Origin: Hippasteria phrygiana
Taxonomy: Eukaryota; Echinodermata; Asteroidea; Valvatida; Goniasteridae
Direction: 5' to 3'
DNA: 64,000 nt
NCBI GenBank assembly: GCA_037893225.1
Contig: JAZGUH010000695.1
Coordinates: 248,001-312,000 of the forward strand
Positions 36,299 to 50,010 of the stretch are shown here, one piece after another. Position 1 is the stretch's first letter; each line of letters starts with the position of its first letter. The position numbers and the translations under genes were made by a program. A model generated the notes under the pieces. That model was not told the origin of the DNA, searched no databases, and saw only the letters and a program-made list of their open reading frames with translations.

Positions 36299-39200
36299 CA
36301 TACCCCAGGGAATTTGACAGGCATGGAGCAATAAATAAAAGGTAATCTGCACACAGATGGTGGCCGGGAAGAAAATAAACATTGCGAGGTTTGAATTTTC
36401 TCCACAAGTTTTAACTCTAAGAAGCCGCCGATAATTGCAACATGTAGCGCCAGATCTAAGCTATCCATACATGTCAACATTACTGAATTTGGTTGATATT
36501 TCATGCAATTATGAATGAGTAAAGCAAGTCCATACCCCAGGGAATTTGACAGGCATGGAGCAATAAATAAAAGGTAATCTGCACTCAGATGGTGGCCGGG
36601 AAGAAAATAAACATTGCGAGGTTTGAATTTTCTCCACAAGTGTTAACTCTAAGAAGCCGCCGATAATTGCAACATGTAGCGCCAGATCTAAGCTATCCAT
36701 ACATGTCAAAATTACTGAATTTGGTTGATATTTCATGCAATTATGAATGAGTAAAGCAAGTCATACCCTAGGGAATTTGACAGGCATGGAGCAATACATA
36801 GAAGGTAATATGCACACAGATGTTGGCCGGAAAGAAAATAAACATTGCGAGGTTTGAATTTTCTCCACAAGTTTTAACTCTGAGAAGCCGCCGATAATTG
36901 CAACATGTAGCGCCAGATCTAAGCTATCCATACATGTCAAAATTACTGAATTTGGTTGATATTTCATGCAATTATGAATGAGTAAAGCAAGTCATACCCC
37001 AGGGAATTTGACAGGCATGGAGCAATAAATAAAAGGTAATCTGCACACAGATGGTGGCCGGGAAGAAAATAAACATTGCGAGGTTTGAATTTTCTCCACA
37101 AGTTTTAACTCTAAGAAGCCGCCGATAATTGCAACATGTAGCGCCAGATCTAAGCTATCCATACATGTCAAAATTACTGAATTTGGTTGATATTTCATGC
37201 AATTATGAATGAGTAAAGCAAGTCCATACCCCAGGGAATTTGACAGGCATGGAGCAATAAATAAAAGGTAATCTGCACACAGATGGTGGCCGGGAAGAAA
37301 ATAAACATTGCGAGGTTTGAATTTTCTCCACAAGTGTTAACTCTAAGAAGCCGCCGATAATTGCAACATGTAGCGCCAGATCTAAGCTATCCATACATGT
37401 CAAAATTACTGAATTTGGTTGATATTTCATGCAATTATGAATGAGTAAAGCAAGTCATACCCTAGGGAATTTGACAGGCATGGAGCAATAAATAAAAGGT
37501 AATCTGCACACAGATGTTGGCCTTAAAGAAAATAAACATTGCGAGGTTTGAATTTTCTCCACAAGTTTTAACTCTAAGAAGCCGCCGATAATTGCAACAT
37601 GTAGCGCCAGATCTAAGCTATCCATACATGTCAAAATTACTGAATTTGGTTGATATTTCATGCAATTATGAATGAGTAAAGCAAGTCATACCCTAGGGAA
37701 TTTGACAGGCATGGAGCAATACATAGAAGGTAATCTGCACACAGATGTTGGCCGGAAAGAAAATAAACATTGCGAGGTTTGAATTTTCTCCACAAGTTTT
37801 AACTCTAAGAAGCCGCCGATAATTGCAACATGTAGCGCCAGATCTAAGCTATCCATACATGTCAAAATTACTGAATTTGGTTGATATTTCATGCAATTAT
37901 GAATGAGTAAAGCAAGTCCATACCCCAGGGAATTTGACAGGCATGGAGCAATAAATAAAAGGTAAAATGCACACAGATGTTGGCCGGAAAGAAAATAAAC
38001 ATTGCGAGGTTTGAATTTTCTCCACAAGTTTTAACTCTAAGAAGCCGCCGATAATTGCAACATGTAGCGCCAGATCTAAGCTATCCATACATGTCAAAAT
38101 TACAGAATTTGGTTTATATTTCATGCAATTATGAATGAGTAAAGCAAGTCATACCCCAGGGAATTTGACAGGCATGGAGCAATAAATAGAAGGTAATCTG
38201 CACACAGATGTTGGCCGGAAAGAAAATAAACATTGCGAGGTTTGAATTTTCTCCACAAGTTTTAACTCTAAGAAGCCGCCGATAATTGCAACATGTAGCG
38301 CCAGATCTAAGCTATCCATACATGTCAAAATTACTGAATTTGGTTGATATTTCATGCAATTATGAATGAGTAAAGCAAGTCATACCCTAGGGAATTTGAC
38401 AGGCATGGAGCAATAAATAGAAGGTAATATGCACACAGATGTTGGCCGGGAAGAAAATAAACATTGCGAGGTTTGAATTTTCTCCACAAGTTTTAACTCT
38501 AAGAAGCCGCCGATAATTGCAACATGTAGCGCCAGATCTAAGCTATCCATACATGTCAAAATTACTGAATTTGGTTGATATTTCATGCAATTATGAATGA
38601 GTAAAGCAAGTCCATACCCCAGGGAATTTGACAGGCATGGAGCAATAAATAAAAGGTAATCTGCACACAGATGGTGGCCGGGAAGAAAATAAACATTGCG
38701 AGGTTTGAATTTTCTCCACAAGTGTTGACTCTAAGAAGCCGCCGATAATTGCAACATGTAGCGCCAGATCTAAGCTATCCATACATGTCAAAATTACTGA
38801 ATTTGGTTGATATTTCATGCAATTATGAATGAGTAAAGCAAGTCCATACCCCAGGGAATTTGACAGGCATGGAGCAATAAATAAAAGGTAATCTGCACTC
38901 AGATGGTGGCCGGGAAGAAAATAAACATTGCGAGGTTTGAATTTTCTCCACAAGTGTTAACTCTAAGAAGCCGCCGATAATTGCAACATGTAGCGCCAGA
39001 TCTAAGCTATCCATACATGTCAAAATTACTGAATTTGGTTGATATTTCATGCAATTATGAATGAGTAAAGCAAGTCATACCCTAGGGAATTTGACAGGCA
39101 TGGAGCAATAAATAGAAGGTAATATGCACACAGATGTTGGCCGGAAAGAAAATTAACATTGCGAGGTTTGAATTTTCTCCACAAGTTTTAACTCTAAGAA

Positions 39201-40410
39201 GCCGCCGATAATTGCAACATGTAGCGCCAGATCTAAGCTATCCATACATGTCAAAATTACTGAATTTGGTTGATATTTCATGCAATTATGAATGAGTAAA
39301 GCAAGTCCATACCCCAGGGAATTTGACAGGCATGGAGCAATAAATAAAAGGTAATCTGCACACAGATGGTGGCCGGGAAGAAAATAAACATTGCGAGGTT
39401 TGAATTTTCTCCACAAGTGTTAACTCTAAGAAGCCGCCGATAATTGCAACATGTAGCGCCAGATCTAAGCTATCCATACATGTCAAAATTACTGAATTTG
39501 GTTGATATTTCATGCAATTATGAATGAGTAAAGCAAGTCATACCCCAGGGAATTTGACAGGCATGGAGCAATAAATAAAAGGTAATCTGCACACAGATGG
39601 TGGCCGGGAAGAAAATAAACATTGCGAGGTTTGAATTTTCTCCACAAGTTTTAACTCTAAGAAGCCGCCGATAATTGCAACATGTAGCGCCAGATCTAAG
39701 CTATCCATACATGTCAACATTACTGAATTTGGTTGATATTTCATGCAATTATGAATGAGTAAAGCAAGTCCATACCCCAGGGAATTTGACAGGCATGGAG
39801 CAATAAATAAAAGGTAATCTGCACTCAGATGGTGGCCGGGAAGAAAATAAACATTGCGAGGTTTGAATTTTCTCCACAAGTGTTAACTCTAAGAAGCCGC
39901 CGATAATTGCAACATGTAGCGCCAGATCTAAGCTATCCATACATGTCAAAATTACTGAATTTGGTTGATATTTCATGCAATTATGAATGAGTAAAGCAAG
40001 TCATACCCTAGGGAATTTGACAGGCATGGAGCAATACATAGAAGGTAATATGCACACAGATGTTGGCCGGAAAGAAAATAAACATTGCGAGGTTTGAATT
40101 TTCTCCACAAGTTTTAACTCTGAGAAGCCGCCGATAATTGCAACATGTAGCGCCAGATCTAAGCTATCCATACATGTCAAAATTACTGAATTTGGTTGAT
40201 ATTTCATGCAATTATGAATGAGTAAAGCAAGTCATACCCCAGGGAATTTGACAGGCATGGAGCAATAAATAAAAGGTAATCTGCACACAGATGGTGGCCG
40301 GGAAGAAAATAAACATTGCGAGGTTTGAATTTTCTCCACAAGTTTTAACTCTAAGAAGCCGCCGATAATTGCAACATGTAGCGCCAGATCTAAGCTATCC
40401 ATACATGTCA
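32707..40410. repeat. Seventeen-monomer duplication, offset 3934 bp
   Basis: The stretch 32707-36476 matches 36641-40410, about 3.8 kb, the largest near-complete tandem repeat in zone 3. Markers at constant offset are ctctgagaag (near 32944 and 36878), ccttaaag (33587 and 37521), ttacagaattt (near 34167 and 38101) and gtgttgac (near 34788 and 38722). A private aaattaac near 39153 marks the second copy. The edges are set by the gcactcag tail on the left and gtcaacatt versus gtcaaaatt on the right. Confidence 0.86.
35480..37170. repeat. Three-monomer tandem duplication, 694 bp, nested in the 17-monomer repeat
   Basis: The stretch 35480-36476 matches 36174-37170. The order is a gtcatacccc copy with gtcaacatt, a gcactcag copy, then an aatacatagaagg copy with ctctgagaag (near 36186 and 36880). 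The same trio occurs once at 29588-30262, so the 694-bp step is an extra local round. The unit has two C-deleted copies, giving 694 rather than 696. Confidence 0.83.
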
Positions 40411-43400
40411 AAATTACTGAATTTGGTTGATATTTCATGCAATTATGAATGAGTAAAGCAAGTCATACCCTAGGGAATTTGACAGGCATGGAGCAATAAA
40501 TAAAAGGTAAAATGCACACAGATGTTGGCCGGAAAGAAAATAAACATTGCGAGGTTTGAATTTTCTCCACAAGTTTTAACTCTAAGAAGCCGCCGATAAT
40601 TGCAACATGTAGCGCCAGATCTAAGCTATCCATACATGTCAAAATTACTGAATTTGGTTGATATTTCATGCAATTATGAATGAGTAAAGCAAGTCCATAC
40701 CCCAGGGAATTTGACAGGCATGGAGCAATAAATAAAAGGTAATCTGCACACAGATGGTGGCCGGGAAGAAAATAAACATTGCGAGGTTTTGAATTTTCTC
40801 CACAAGTGTTAACTCTAAGAAGCCGCCGATAATTGCAACATGTAGCGCCAGATCTAAGCTATCCATACATGTCAAAATTACTGAATTTGGTTGATATTTC
40901 ATGCAATTATGAATGAGTAAAGCAAGTCATACCCCAGGGAATTTGACAGGCATGGAGCAATAAATAAAAGGTAATCTGCACACAGATGGTGGCCGGGAAG
41001 AAAATAAACATTGCGAGGTTTGAATTTTCTCCACAAGTGTTAACTCTAAGAAGCCGCCGATAATTGCAGCATGTAGCGCCAGATCTAAGCTATCCATACA
41101 TGTCAAAATTACTGAATTTGGTTGATATTTCATGCAATTATGAATGAGTAAAGCAAGTCCATACCCCAGGGAATTTGACAGGCATGGAGCAATAAATAGA
41201 AGGTAATATGCACACAGATGTTGGCCGGAAAGAAAATAAACATTGCGAGGTTTGAATTTTCTCCACAAGTTTTAACTCTAAGAAGCCGCCGATAATTGCA
41301 GCATGTAGCGCCAGATCTAAGCTATCCATACATGTCAAAATTACTGTATTTGGTTTATATTTCATGCAATTATGAATGAGTAAAGCAAGTCCATACCCCA
41401 GGGAATTTGACAGGCATGGAGCAATACATAAAAGGTAATCTGCACACAGATGGTGGCCGGGAAGAAAATAAACATTGCGAGGTTTGAATTTTCTCCACAA
41501 ATGTTAACTCTAAGAAGCCGCCGATAATTGCAGCATGTAGCGCCAGATCTAAGCTATCCATACATGTCAAAATTACTGAATTTGGTTGATATTTCATGCA
41601 ATTATGAATGAGTAAAGCAAGTCCATACCCTAGGGAATTTGACATGCATGGAGCAATAAATAGACGGTTACATGTACACAGATGTTGGCCGGAAAGAAAA
41701 TAAACATTGCGAGGTTTGAATTTTCTCCACAAGTTTTAACTCTAAGAAGCCGCCGATAATTGCAACATGTAGCGCCAGATCTAAGCTATCCATACATGTC
41801 AAAATTACTGAATTTGGTTGATATTTCATGCAATTATGAATGAGTAAAGCAAGTCATACCCTAGGAAATTTGACATGCATGGAGCAATAAATAGAAGGTA
41901 ATATGCACACAGATGTTGGCCGGAAAGAAAATATACATTGCGAGGTTTGAATTTTCTCCACAAGTTTTAACTCTAAGAAGCCGCCGATAATTGCAACATG
42001 TAGCGCCAGATCTAAGCTATCCATACATGTCAAAATTACTGAATTTGGTTGATATTTCATGCAATTATGAATGAGTAAAGCAAGTCCATACCCTAGGGAA
42101 TTTGACAGGCATGGAGCAATAAATAGAAGGTAATATGCACACAGATGTTGGCCGGAAAGAAAATAAACATTGCGAGGTTTGAATTTTCTCCACAAGTTTT
42201 AACTCTAAGAAGCCGCCGATAATTGCAACATGTAGCGCCAGATCTAAGCTATCCATACATGTCAAAATTACTGAATTTGGTTGATATTTCATGCAATTAT
42301 GAATGAGTAAAGCAAGTCCATACCCTAGGGAATTTGACAGGCATGGAGCAATAAATAAAAGGTAATCTGCACACAGATGGTGGCCGGGAAGAAAATAAAC
42401 ATTGCGAGGTTTGAATTTTCTCCACAAGTTTTAACTCTAAGAAGCCGCCGATAATTGCAACATGTAGCGCCAGATCTAAGCTATCCATACATGTCAAAAT
42501 TACTGAATTTGGTTGATATTTCATGCAATTATGAATGAGTAAAGCAAGTCATACCCTAGGGAATTTGACAGGCATGGAGCAATAAATAAAAGGTAAAATG
42601 CACACAGATGTTGGCCGGAAAGAAAATAAACATTGCGAGGTTTGAATTTTCTCCACAAGTTTTAACTCTAAGAAGCCGCCGATAATTGCAACATGTAGCG
42701 CCAGATCTAAGCTATCCATACATGTCAAAATTACTGAATTTGGTTGATATTTCATGCAATTATGAATGAGTAAAGCAAGTCCATACCCCAGGGAATTTGA
42801 CAGGCATGGAGCAATAAATAAAAGGTAATCTGCACACAGATGGTGGCCGGGAAGAAAATAAACATTGCGAGGTTTTGAATTTTCTCCACAAGTGTTAACT
42901 CTAAGAAGCCGCCGATAATTGCAACATGTAGCGCCAGATCTAAGCTATCCATACATGTCAAAATTACTGAATTTGGTTGATATTTCATGCAATTATGAAT
43001 GAGTAAAGCAAGTCATACCCCAGGGAATTTGACAGGCATGGAGCAATAAATAAAAGGTAATCTGCACACAGATGGTGGCCGGGAAGAAAATAAACATTGC
43101 GAGGTTTGAATTTTCTCCACAAGTGTTAACTCTAAGAAGCCGCCGATAATTGCAGCATGTAGCGCCAGATCTAAGCTATCCATACATGTCAAAATTACTG
43201 AATTTGGTTGATATTTCATGCAATTATGAATGAGTAAAGCAAGTCCATACCCCAGGGAATTTGACAGGCATGGAGCAATAAATAGAAGGTAATATGCACA
43301 CAGATGTTGGCCGGAAAGAAAATAAACATTGCGAGGTTTGAATTTTCTCCACAAGTTTTAACTCTAAGAAGCCGCCGATAATTGCAGCATGTAGCGCCAG

Positions 43401-44440
43401 ATCTAAGCTATCCATACATGTCAAAATTACTGTATTTGGTTTATATTTCATGCAATTATGAATGAGTAAAGCAAGTCCATACCCCAGGGAATTTGACAGG
43501 CATGGAGCAATACATAAAAGGTAATCTGCACACAGATGGTGGCCGGGAAGAAAATAAACATTGCGAGGTTTGAATTTTCTCCACAAATGTTAACTCTAAG
43601 AAGCCGCCGATAATTGCAGCATGTAGCGCCAGATCTAAGCTATCCATACATGTCAAAATTACTGAATTTGGTTGATATTTCATGCAATTATGAATGAGTA
43701 AAGCAAGTCCATACCCTAGGGAATTTGACATGCATGGAGCAATAAATAGACGGTTACATGTACACAGATGTTGGCCGGAAAGAAAATAAACATTGCGAGG
43801 TTTGAATTTTCTCCACAAGTTTTAACTCTAAGAAGCCGCCGATAATTGCAACATGTAGCGCCAGATCTAAGCTATCCATACATGTCAAAATTACTGAATT
43901 TGGTTGATATTTCATGCAATTATGAATGAGTAAAGCAAGTCATACCCTAGGAAATTTGACATGCATGGAGCAATAAATAGAAGGTAATATGCACACAGAT
44001 GTTGGCCGGAAAGAAAATATACATTGCGAGGTTTGAATTTTCTCCACAAGTTTTAACTCTAAGAAGCCGCCGATAATTGCAACATGTAGCGCCAGATCTA
44101 AGCTATCCATACATGTCAAAATTACTGAATTTGGTTGATATTTCATGCAATTATGAATGAGTAAAGCAAGTCCATACCCTAGGGAATTTGACAGGCATGG
44201 AGCAATAAATAGAAGGTAATATGCACACAGATGTTGGCCGGAAAGAAAATAAACATTGCGAGGTTTGAATTTTCTCCACAAGTTTTAACTCTAAGAAGCC
44301 GCCGATAATTGCAACATGTAGCGCCAGATCTAAGCTATATCCATACATGTCAAAATTACTGAATTTGGTTGATATTTCATGCAATTATGAATGAGTAAAG
44401 CAAGTCCATACCCTAGGGAATTTGACAGGCATGGAGCAAT
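40250..44440. repeat. Nine-monomer tandem duplication, 2086 bp (ggtttt cassette)
   Basis: The stretch 40250-42350 matches 42336-44440. Both start with a C-deleted gtaaaatgcac copy, then carry the one-T insertion gaggttttgaa (tttt at 40787 and 42873), acaaatgttaac (near 41497 and 43583), cggttacatg and cctaggaaattt. The second copy alone has the extra ta at about 44337-44340. The right edge is set by aataaaagg versus aatagaagg. Confidence 0.86.
40753..40984 (+). repeat. Monomer with compensating indels (extra T, missing C)
   Basis: The copy reads gaggttttgaa with four T at 40787-40790 in place of three, and gtcat in place of gtccat, so its length is still 232. The same double change occurs in the copies starting at 42839 and 46319 (tttt at 42873-42876 and 46353-46356). 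Sharing of both changes indicates one founder copied twice, not three independent insertions. Confidence 0.88.
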
Positions 44441-47400
44441 AAATAGAAGGTAATATGCACACAGATGTTGGCCGGAAAGAAAATAAACATTGCGAGGTTT
44501 GAATTTTCTCCACAAGTTTTAACTCTAAGAAGCCGCCGATAATTGCAACATGTAGCGCCAGATCTAAGCTATCCATACATGTCAAAATTACTGTATTTGG
44601 TTTATATTTCATGCAATTATGAATGAGTAAAGCAAGTCCATACCCCAGGGAATTTGACAGGCATGGAGCAATACATAAAAGGTAATCTGCACACAGATGG
44701 TGGCCGGGAAGAAAATAAACATTGCGAGGTTTGAATTTTCTCCACAATTGTTAACTCTAAGAAGCCGCCGATAATTGCAACATGTAGCGCCAGATCTAAG
44801 CTATCCATACATGTCAAAATTACTGAATTTGGTTGATATTTCATGCAATTATGAATGAGTAAAGCAAGTCCATACCCCAGGGAATTTGACATGCATGGAG
44901 CAATAAATAGACGGTAACATGTACACAGATGTTGGCCGGAAAGAAAATAAACATTGCGAGGTTTGAATTTTCTCCACAAGTTTTAACTCTAAGAAGCCGC
45001 CGATAATTGCAACATGTAGCGCCAGATCTAAGCTATCCATACATGACAAAATTACTGAATTTGGTTGATATTTCATGCAATTATGAATGAGTAAAGCAAG
45101 TCATACCCTAGGGAATTTGACATGCATGGAGCAATAAATAGAAGGTAATATGCACACAGATGTTGGCCGGAAAGAAAATATACATTGCGAGGTTTGAATT
45201 TTCTCCACAAGTTTTAACTCTAAGAAGCCGCCGATAATTGCAACATGTAGCGCCAGATCTAAGCTATCCATACATGTCAAAATTACTGAATTTGGTTGAT
45301 ATTTCATGCAATTATGAATGAGTAAAGCAAGTCCATACCCTAGGGAATTTGACAGGCATGGAGCAATAAATAGAAGGTAATATGCACACAGATGTTGGCC
45401 GGAAAGAAAATAAACATTGCGAGGTTTGAATTTTCTCCACAAGTTTTAACTCTAAGAAGCCGCCGATAATTGCAACATGTAGCGCCAGATCTAAGCTATC
45501 CATACATGTCAAAATTACTGTATTTGGTGTATATTTCATGCAATTATGAATGAGTAAAGCAAGTCCATACCCCAGGGAATTTGACATGCATGGAGCAATA
45601 AATAGACGGTAACATGTACACAGATGTTGGCCGGAAAGAAAATAAACATTGCGAGGTTTGAATTTTCTCCACAAGTTTTAACTCTAAGAAGCCGCCGATA
45701 ATTGCAACATGTAGCGCCAGATCTAAGCTATCCATACATGTCAAAATTACTGAATTTGGTTGATATTTCATGCAATTATGAATGAGTAAAGCAAGTCCAT
45801 ACCCTAGGGAATTTGACAGGCATGGAGCAATAAATAGAAGGTAATATGCACACAGATGTTGGCCGGAAAGAAAATAAACATTGCGAGGTTTGAATTTTCT
45901 CCACAAGTTTTAACTCTAAGAAGCCGCCGATAATTGCAACATGTAGCGCCAGATCTAAGCTATCCATACATGTCAAAATTACTGTATTTGGTGTATATTT
46001 CATGCAATTATGAATGAGTAAAGCAAGTCCATACCCCAGGGAATTTGACAGGCATGGAGCAATACATAAAAGGTAATCTGCACACAGATGGTGGCCGGGA
46101 AGAAAATAAACATTGCGAGGTTTGAATTTTCTCCACAAGTGTTAACTCTAAGAAGCCGCCGATAATTGCAACATGTAGCGCCAGATCTAAGCTATCCATA
46201 CATGTGAAAATTACTGAATTTGGTTGATATTTCATGCAATTATGAATGAGTAAAGCAAGTCCATACCCCAGGGAATTTGACAGGCATGGAGCAATAAATA
46301 AAAGGTAATCTGCACACAGATGGTGGCCGGGAAGAAAATAAACATTGCGAGGTTTTGAATTTTCTCCACAAGTGTTAACTCTAAGAAGCCGCCGATAATT
46401 GCAACATGTAGCGCCAGATCTAAGCTATCCATACATGTCAAAATTACTGAATTTGGTTGATATTTCATGCAATTATGAATGAGTAAAGCAAGTCATACCC
46501 CAGGGAATTTGACAGGCATGGAGCAATAAATAAAAGGTAATCTGCACACAGATGGTGGCCGGGAAGAAAATAAACATTGCGAGGTTTGAATTTTCTCCAC
46601 AAGTTTTAACTCTAAGAAGCCGCCGATAATTGCAACATGTAGCGCCAGATCTAAGCTATCCATACATGTCAACATTACTGAATTTGGTTGATATTTCATG
46701 CAATTATGAATGAGTAAAGCAAGTCCATACCCCAGGGAATTTGACAGGCATGGAGCAATAAATAAAAGGTAATCTGCACTCAGATGGTGGCCGGGAAGAA
46801 AATAAACATTGCGAGGTTTGAATTTTCTCCACAAGTGTTAACTCTAAGAAGCCGCCGATAATTGCAGCATGTAGCGCCAGATCTAAGCTATCCATACATG
46901 TCAAAATTACTGAATTTGGTTGATATTTCATGCAATTATGAATGAGTAAAGCAAGTCCATACCCCAGGGAATTTGACAGGCATGGAGCAATAAATAGAAG
47001 GTAATATGCACACAGATGTTGGCCGGAAAGAAAATAAACATTGCGAGGTTTGAATTTTCTCCACAAGTTTTAACTCTAAGAAGCCGCCGATAATTGCAGC
47101 ATGTAGCGCCAGATCTAAGCTATCCATACATGTCAAAATTACTGTATTTGGTTTATATTTCATGCAATTATGAATGAGTAAAGCAAGTCCATACCCCAGG
47201 GAATTTGACAGGCATGGAGCAATACATAAAAGGTAATCTGCACACAGATGGTGGCCGGGAAGAAAATAAACATTGCGAGGTTTGAATTTTCTCCACAAAT
47301 GTTAACTCTAAGAAGCCGCCGATAATTGCAGCATGTAGCGCCAGATCTAAGCTATCCATACATGTCAAAATTACTGAATTTGGTTGATATTTCATGCAAT

Positions 47401-50010
47401 TATGAATGAGTAAAGCAAGTCCATACCCTAGGGAATTTGACATGCATGGAGCAATAAATAGACGGTTACATGTACACAGATGTTGGCCGGAAAGAAAATA
47501 AACATTGCGAGGTTTGAATTTTCTCCACAAGTTTTAACTCTAAGAAGCCGCCGATAATTGCAACATGTAGCGCCAGATCTAAGCTATCCATACATGTCAA
47601 AATTACTGAATTTGGTTGATATTTCATGCAATTATGAATGAGTAAAGCAAGTCATACCCTAGGAAATTTGACATGCATGGAGCAATAAATAGAAGGTAAT
47701 ATGCACACAGATGTTGGCCGGAAAGAAAATATACATTGCGAGGTTTGAATTTTCTCCACAAGTTTTAACTCTAAGAAGCCGCCGATAATTGCAACATGTA
47801 GCGCCAGATCTAAGCTATCCATACATGTCAAAATTACTGAATTTGGTTGATATTTCATGCAATTATGAATGAGTAAAGCAAGTCCATACCCTAGGGAATT
47901 TGACAGGCATGGAGCAATAAATAGAAGGTAATATGCACACAGATGTTGGCCGGAAAGAAAATAAACATTGCGAGGTTTGAATTTTCTCCACAAGTTTTAA
48001 CTCTAAGAAGCCGCCGATAATTGCAACATGTAGCGCCAGATCTAAGCTATCCATACATGTCAAAATTACTGAATTTGGTTGATATTTCATGCAATTATGA
48101 ATGAGTAAAGCAAGTCCATACCCTAGGGAATTTGACAGGCATGGAGCAATAAATAGAAGGTAATATGCACACAGATGTTGGCCGGAAAGAAAATAAACAT
48201 TGCGAGGTTTGAATTTTCTCCACAAGTTTTAACTCTAAGAAGCCGCCGATAATTGCAACATGTAGCGCCAGATCTAAGCTATCCATACATGTCAAAATTA
48301 CTGTATTTGGTTTATATTTCATGCAATTATGAATGAGTAAAGCAAGTCCATACCCCAGGGAATTTGACAGGCATGGAGCAATACATAAAAGGTAATCTGC
48401 ACACAGATGGTGGCCGGGAAGAAAATAAACATTGCGAGGTTTGAATTTTCTCCACAATTGTTAACTCTAAGAAGCCGCCGATAATTGCAACATGTAGCGC
48501 CAGATCTAAGCTATCCATACATGTCAAAATTACTGAATTTGGTTGATATTTCATGCAATTATGAATGAGTAAAGCAAGTCCATACCCCAGGGAATTTGAC
48601 ATGCATGGAGCAATAAATAGACGGTAACATGTACACAGATGTTGGCCGGAAAGAAAATAAACATTGCGAGGTTTGAATTTTCTCCACAAGTTTTAACTCT
48701 AAGAAGCCGCCGATAATTGCAACATGTAGCGCCAGATCTAAGCTATCCATACATGACAAAATTACTGAATTTGGTTGATATTTCATGCAATTATGAATGA
48801 GTAAAGCAAGTCATACCCTAGGGAATTTGACATGCATGGAGCAATAAATAGAAGGTAATATGCACACAGATGTTGGCCGGAAAGAAAATATACATTGCGA
48901 GGTTTGAATTTTCTCCACAAGTTTTAACTCTAAGAAGCCGCCGATAATTGCAACATGTAGCGCCAGATCTAAGCTATCCATACATGTCAAAATTACTGAA
49001 TTTGGTTGATATTTCATGCAATTATGAATGAGTAAAGCAAGTCCATACCCTAGGGAATTTGACAGGCATGGAGCAATAAATAGAAGGTAATATGCACACA
49101 GATGTTGGCCGGAAAGAAAATAAACATTGCGAGGTTTGAATTTTCTCCACAAGTTTTAACTCTAAGAAGCCGCCGATAATTGCAACATGTAGCGCCAGAT
49201 CTAAGCTATCCATACATGTCAAAATTACTGTATTTGGTGTATATTTCATGCAATTATGAATGAGTAAAGCAAGTCCATACCCCAGGGAATTTGACATGCA
49301 TGGAGCAATAAATAGACGGTAACATGTACACAGATGTTGGCCGGAAAGAAAATAAACATTGCGAGGTTTGAATTTTCTCCACAAGTTTTAACTCTAAGAA
49401 GCCGCCGATAATTGCAACATGTAGCGCCAGATCTAAGCTATCCATACATGTCAAAATTACTGAATTTGGTTGATATTTCATGCAATTATGAATGAGTAAA
49501 GCAAGTCCATACCCTAGGGAATTTGACAGGCATGGAGCAATAAATAGAAGGTAATATGCACACAGATGTTGGCCGGAAAGAAAATAAACATTGCGAGGTT
49601 TGAATTTTCTCCACAAGTTTTAACTCTAAGAAGCCGCCGATAATTGCAACATGTAGCGCCAGATCTAAGCTATCCATACATGTCAAAATTACTGTATTTG
49701 GTGTATATTTCATGCAATTATGAATGAGTAAAGCAAGTCCATACCCCAGGGAATTTGACAGGCATGGAGCAATACATAAAAGGTAATCTGCACACAGATG
49801 GTGGCCGGGAAGAAAATAAACATTGCGAGGTTTGAATTTTCTCCACAAGTGTTAACTCTAAGAAGCCGCCGATAATTGCAACATGTAGCGCCAGATCTAA
49901 GCTATCCATACATGTGAAAATTACTGAATTTGGTTGATATTTCATGCAATTATGAATGAGTAAAGCAAGTCCATACCCCAGGGAATTTGACAGGCATGGA
50001 GCAATAAATA
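43075..50010. repeat. Sixteen-monomer duplication, offset 3712 then 3710 bp
   Basis: The stretch 43075-46300 matches 46787-50010. Shared rare alleles are acaaatgtt, cggttacatg, cctaggaaattt, ccacaattgtt and catacatgacaaa (near 45048 and 48758). The offset falls from 3712 to 3710 at the private two-base insertion near 44337, so the insertion arose after the duplication, or the 46.8-50.0 kb copy derives from a parent without it. The tttt insertion near 46353 lies just outside the match. Confidence 0.86.
44230..44463 (+). repeat. 234-bp monomer with a two-base insertion
   Basis: The usual gctatccatac reads gctatatccatac at about 44335-44346, adding two bases. It is the only copy of this length in the window. 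The otherwise equivalent copy in the 16-monomer duplicate, near 48050, lacks it. It may be a duplicated ta slip, or an assembly or consensus error. Confidence 0.85.

Larger units (their letters stand above)
7885..40520. repeat. Array zone 3: 141 monomers, 76 of them C-deleted
   Basis: Just over half of the copies lack one C. The t of gtcat lies at 8058, 8289, 8520, 9447, 10142, 10373, 10604, 11763, 11994, 12225, 12920, 13615, 13846, 14309, 14540, 15003, 15234, 15929, 16160, 16623, 16854, 17549, 18012, 18475, 18938, 19169, 19632, 19863, 20558, 21021, 21948, 22411, 22642, 23337, 23800, 24263, 24726, 25189, 25884, 26347, 27042, 27273, 27736, 28199, 28430, 29125, 29588, 30051, 30282, 30745, 30976, 31439, 31902, 32133, 32596, 32827, 33058, 33521, 33752, 34215, 34446, 35141, 35604, 36067, 36298, 36761, 36992, 37455, 37686, 38149, 38380, 39075, 39538, 40001, 40232 and 40463. 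The length, 32636 bp, equals 141 x 232 minus 76. The dominant tail is aataaataaaaggtaatctg followed by gatggtggccgggaag, often with gcactcagatgg. The tail aatagacggtaacatgtac, common in zones 1 and 4, is absent from about 25.7 to 41.6 kb. No gene is present. Confidence 0.9.
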
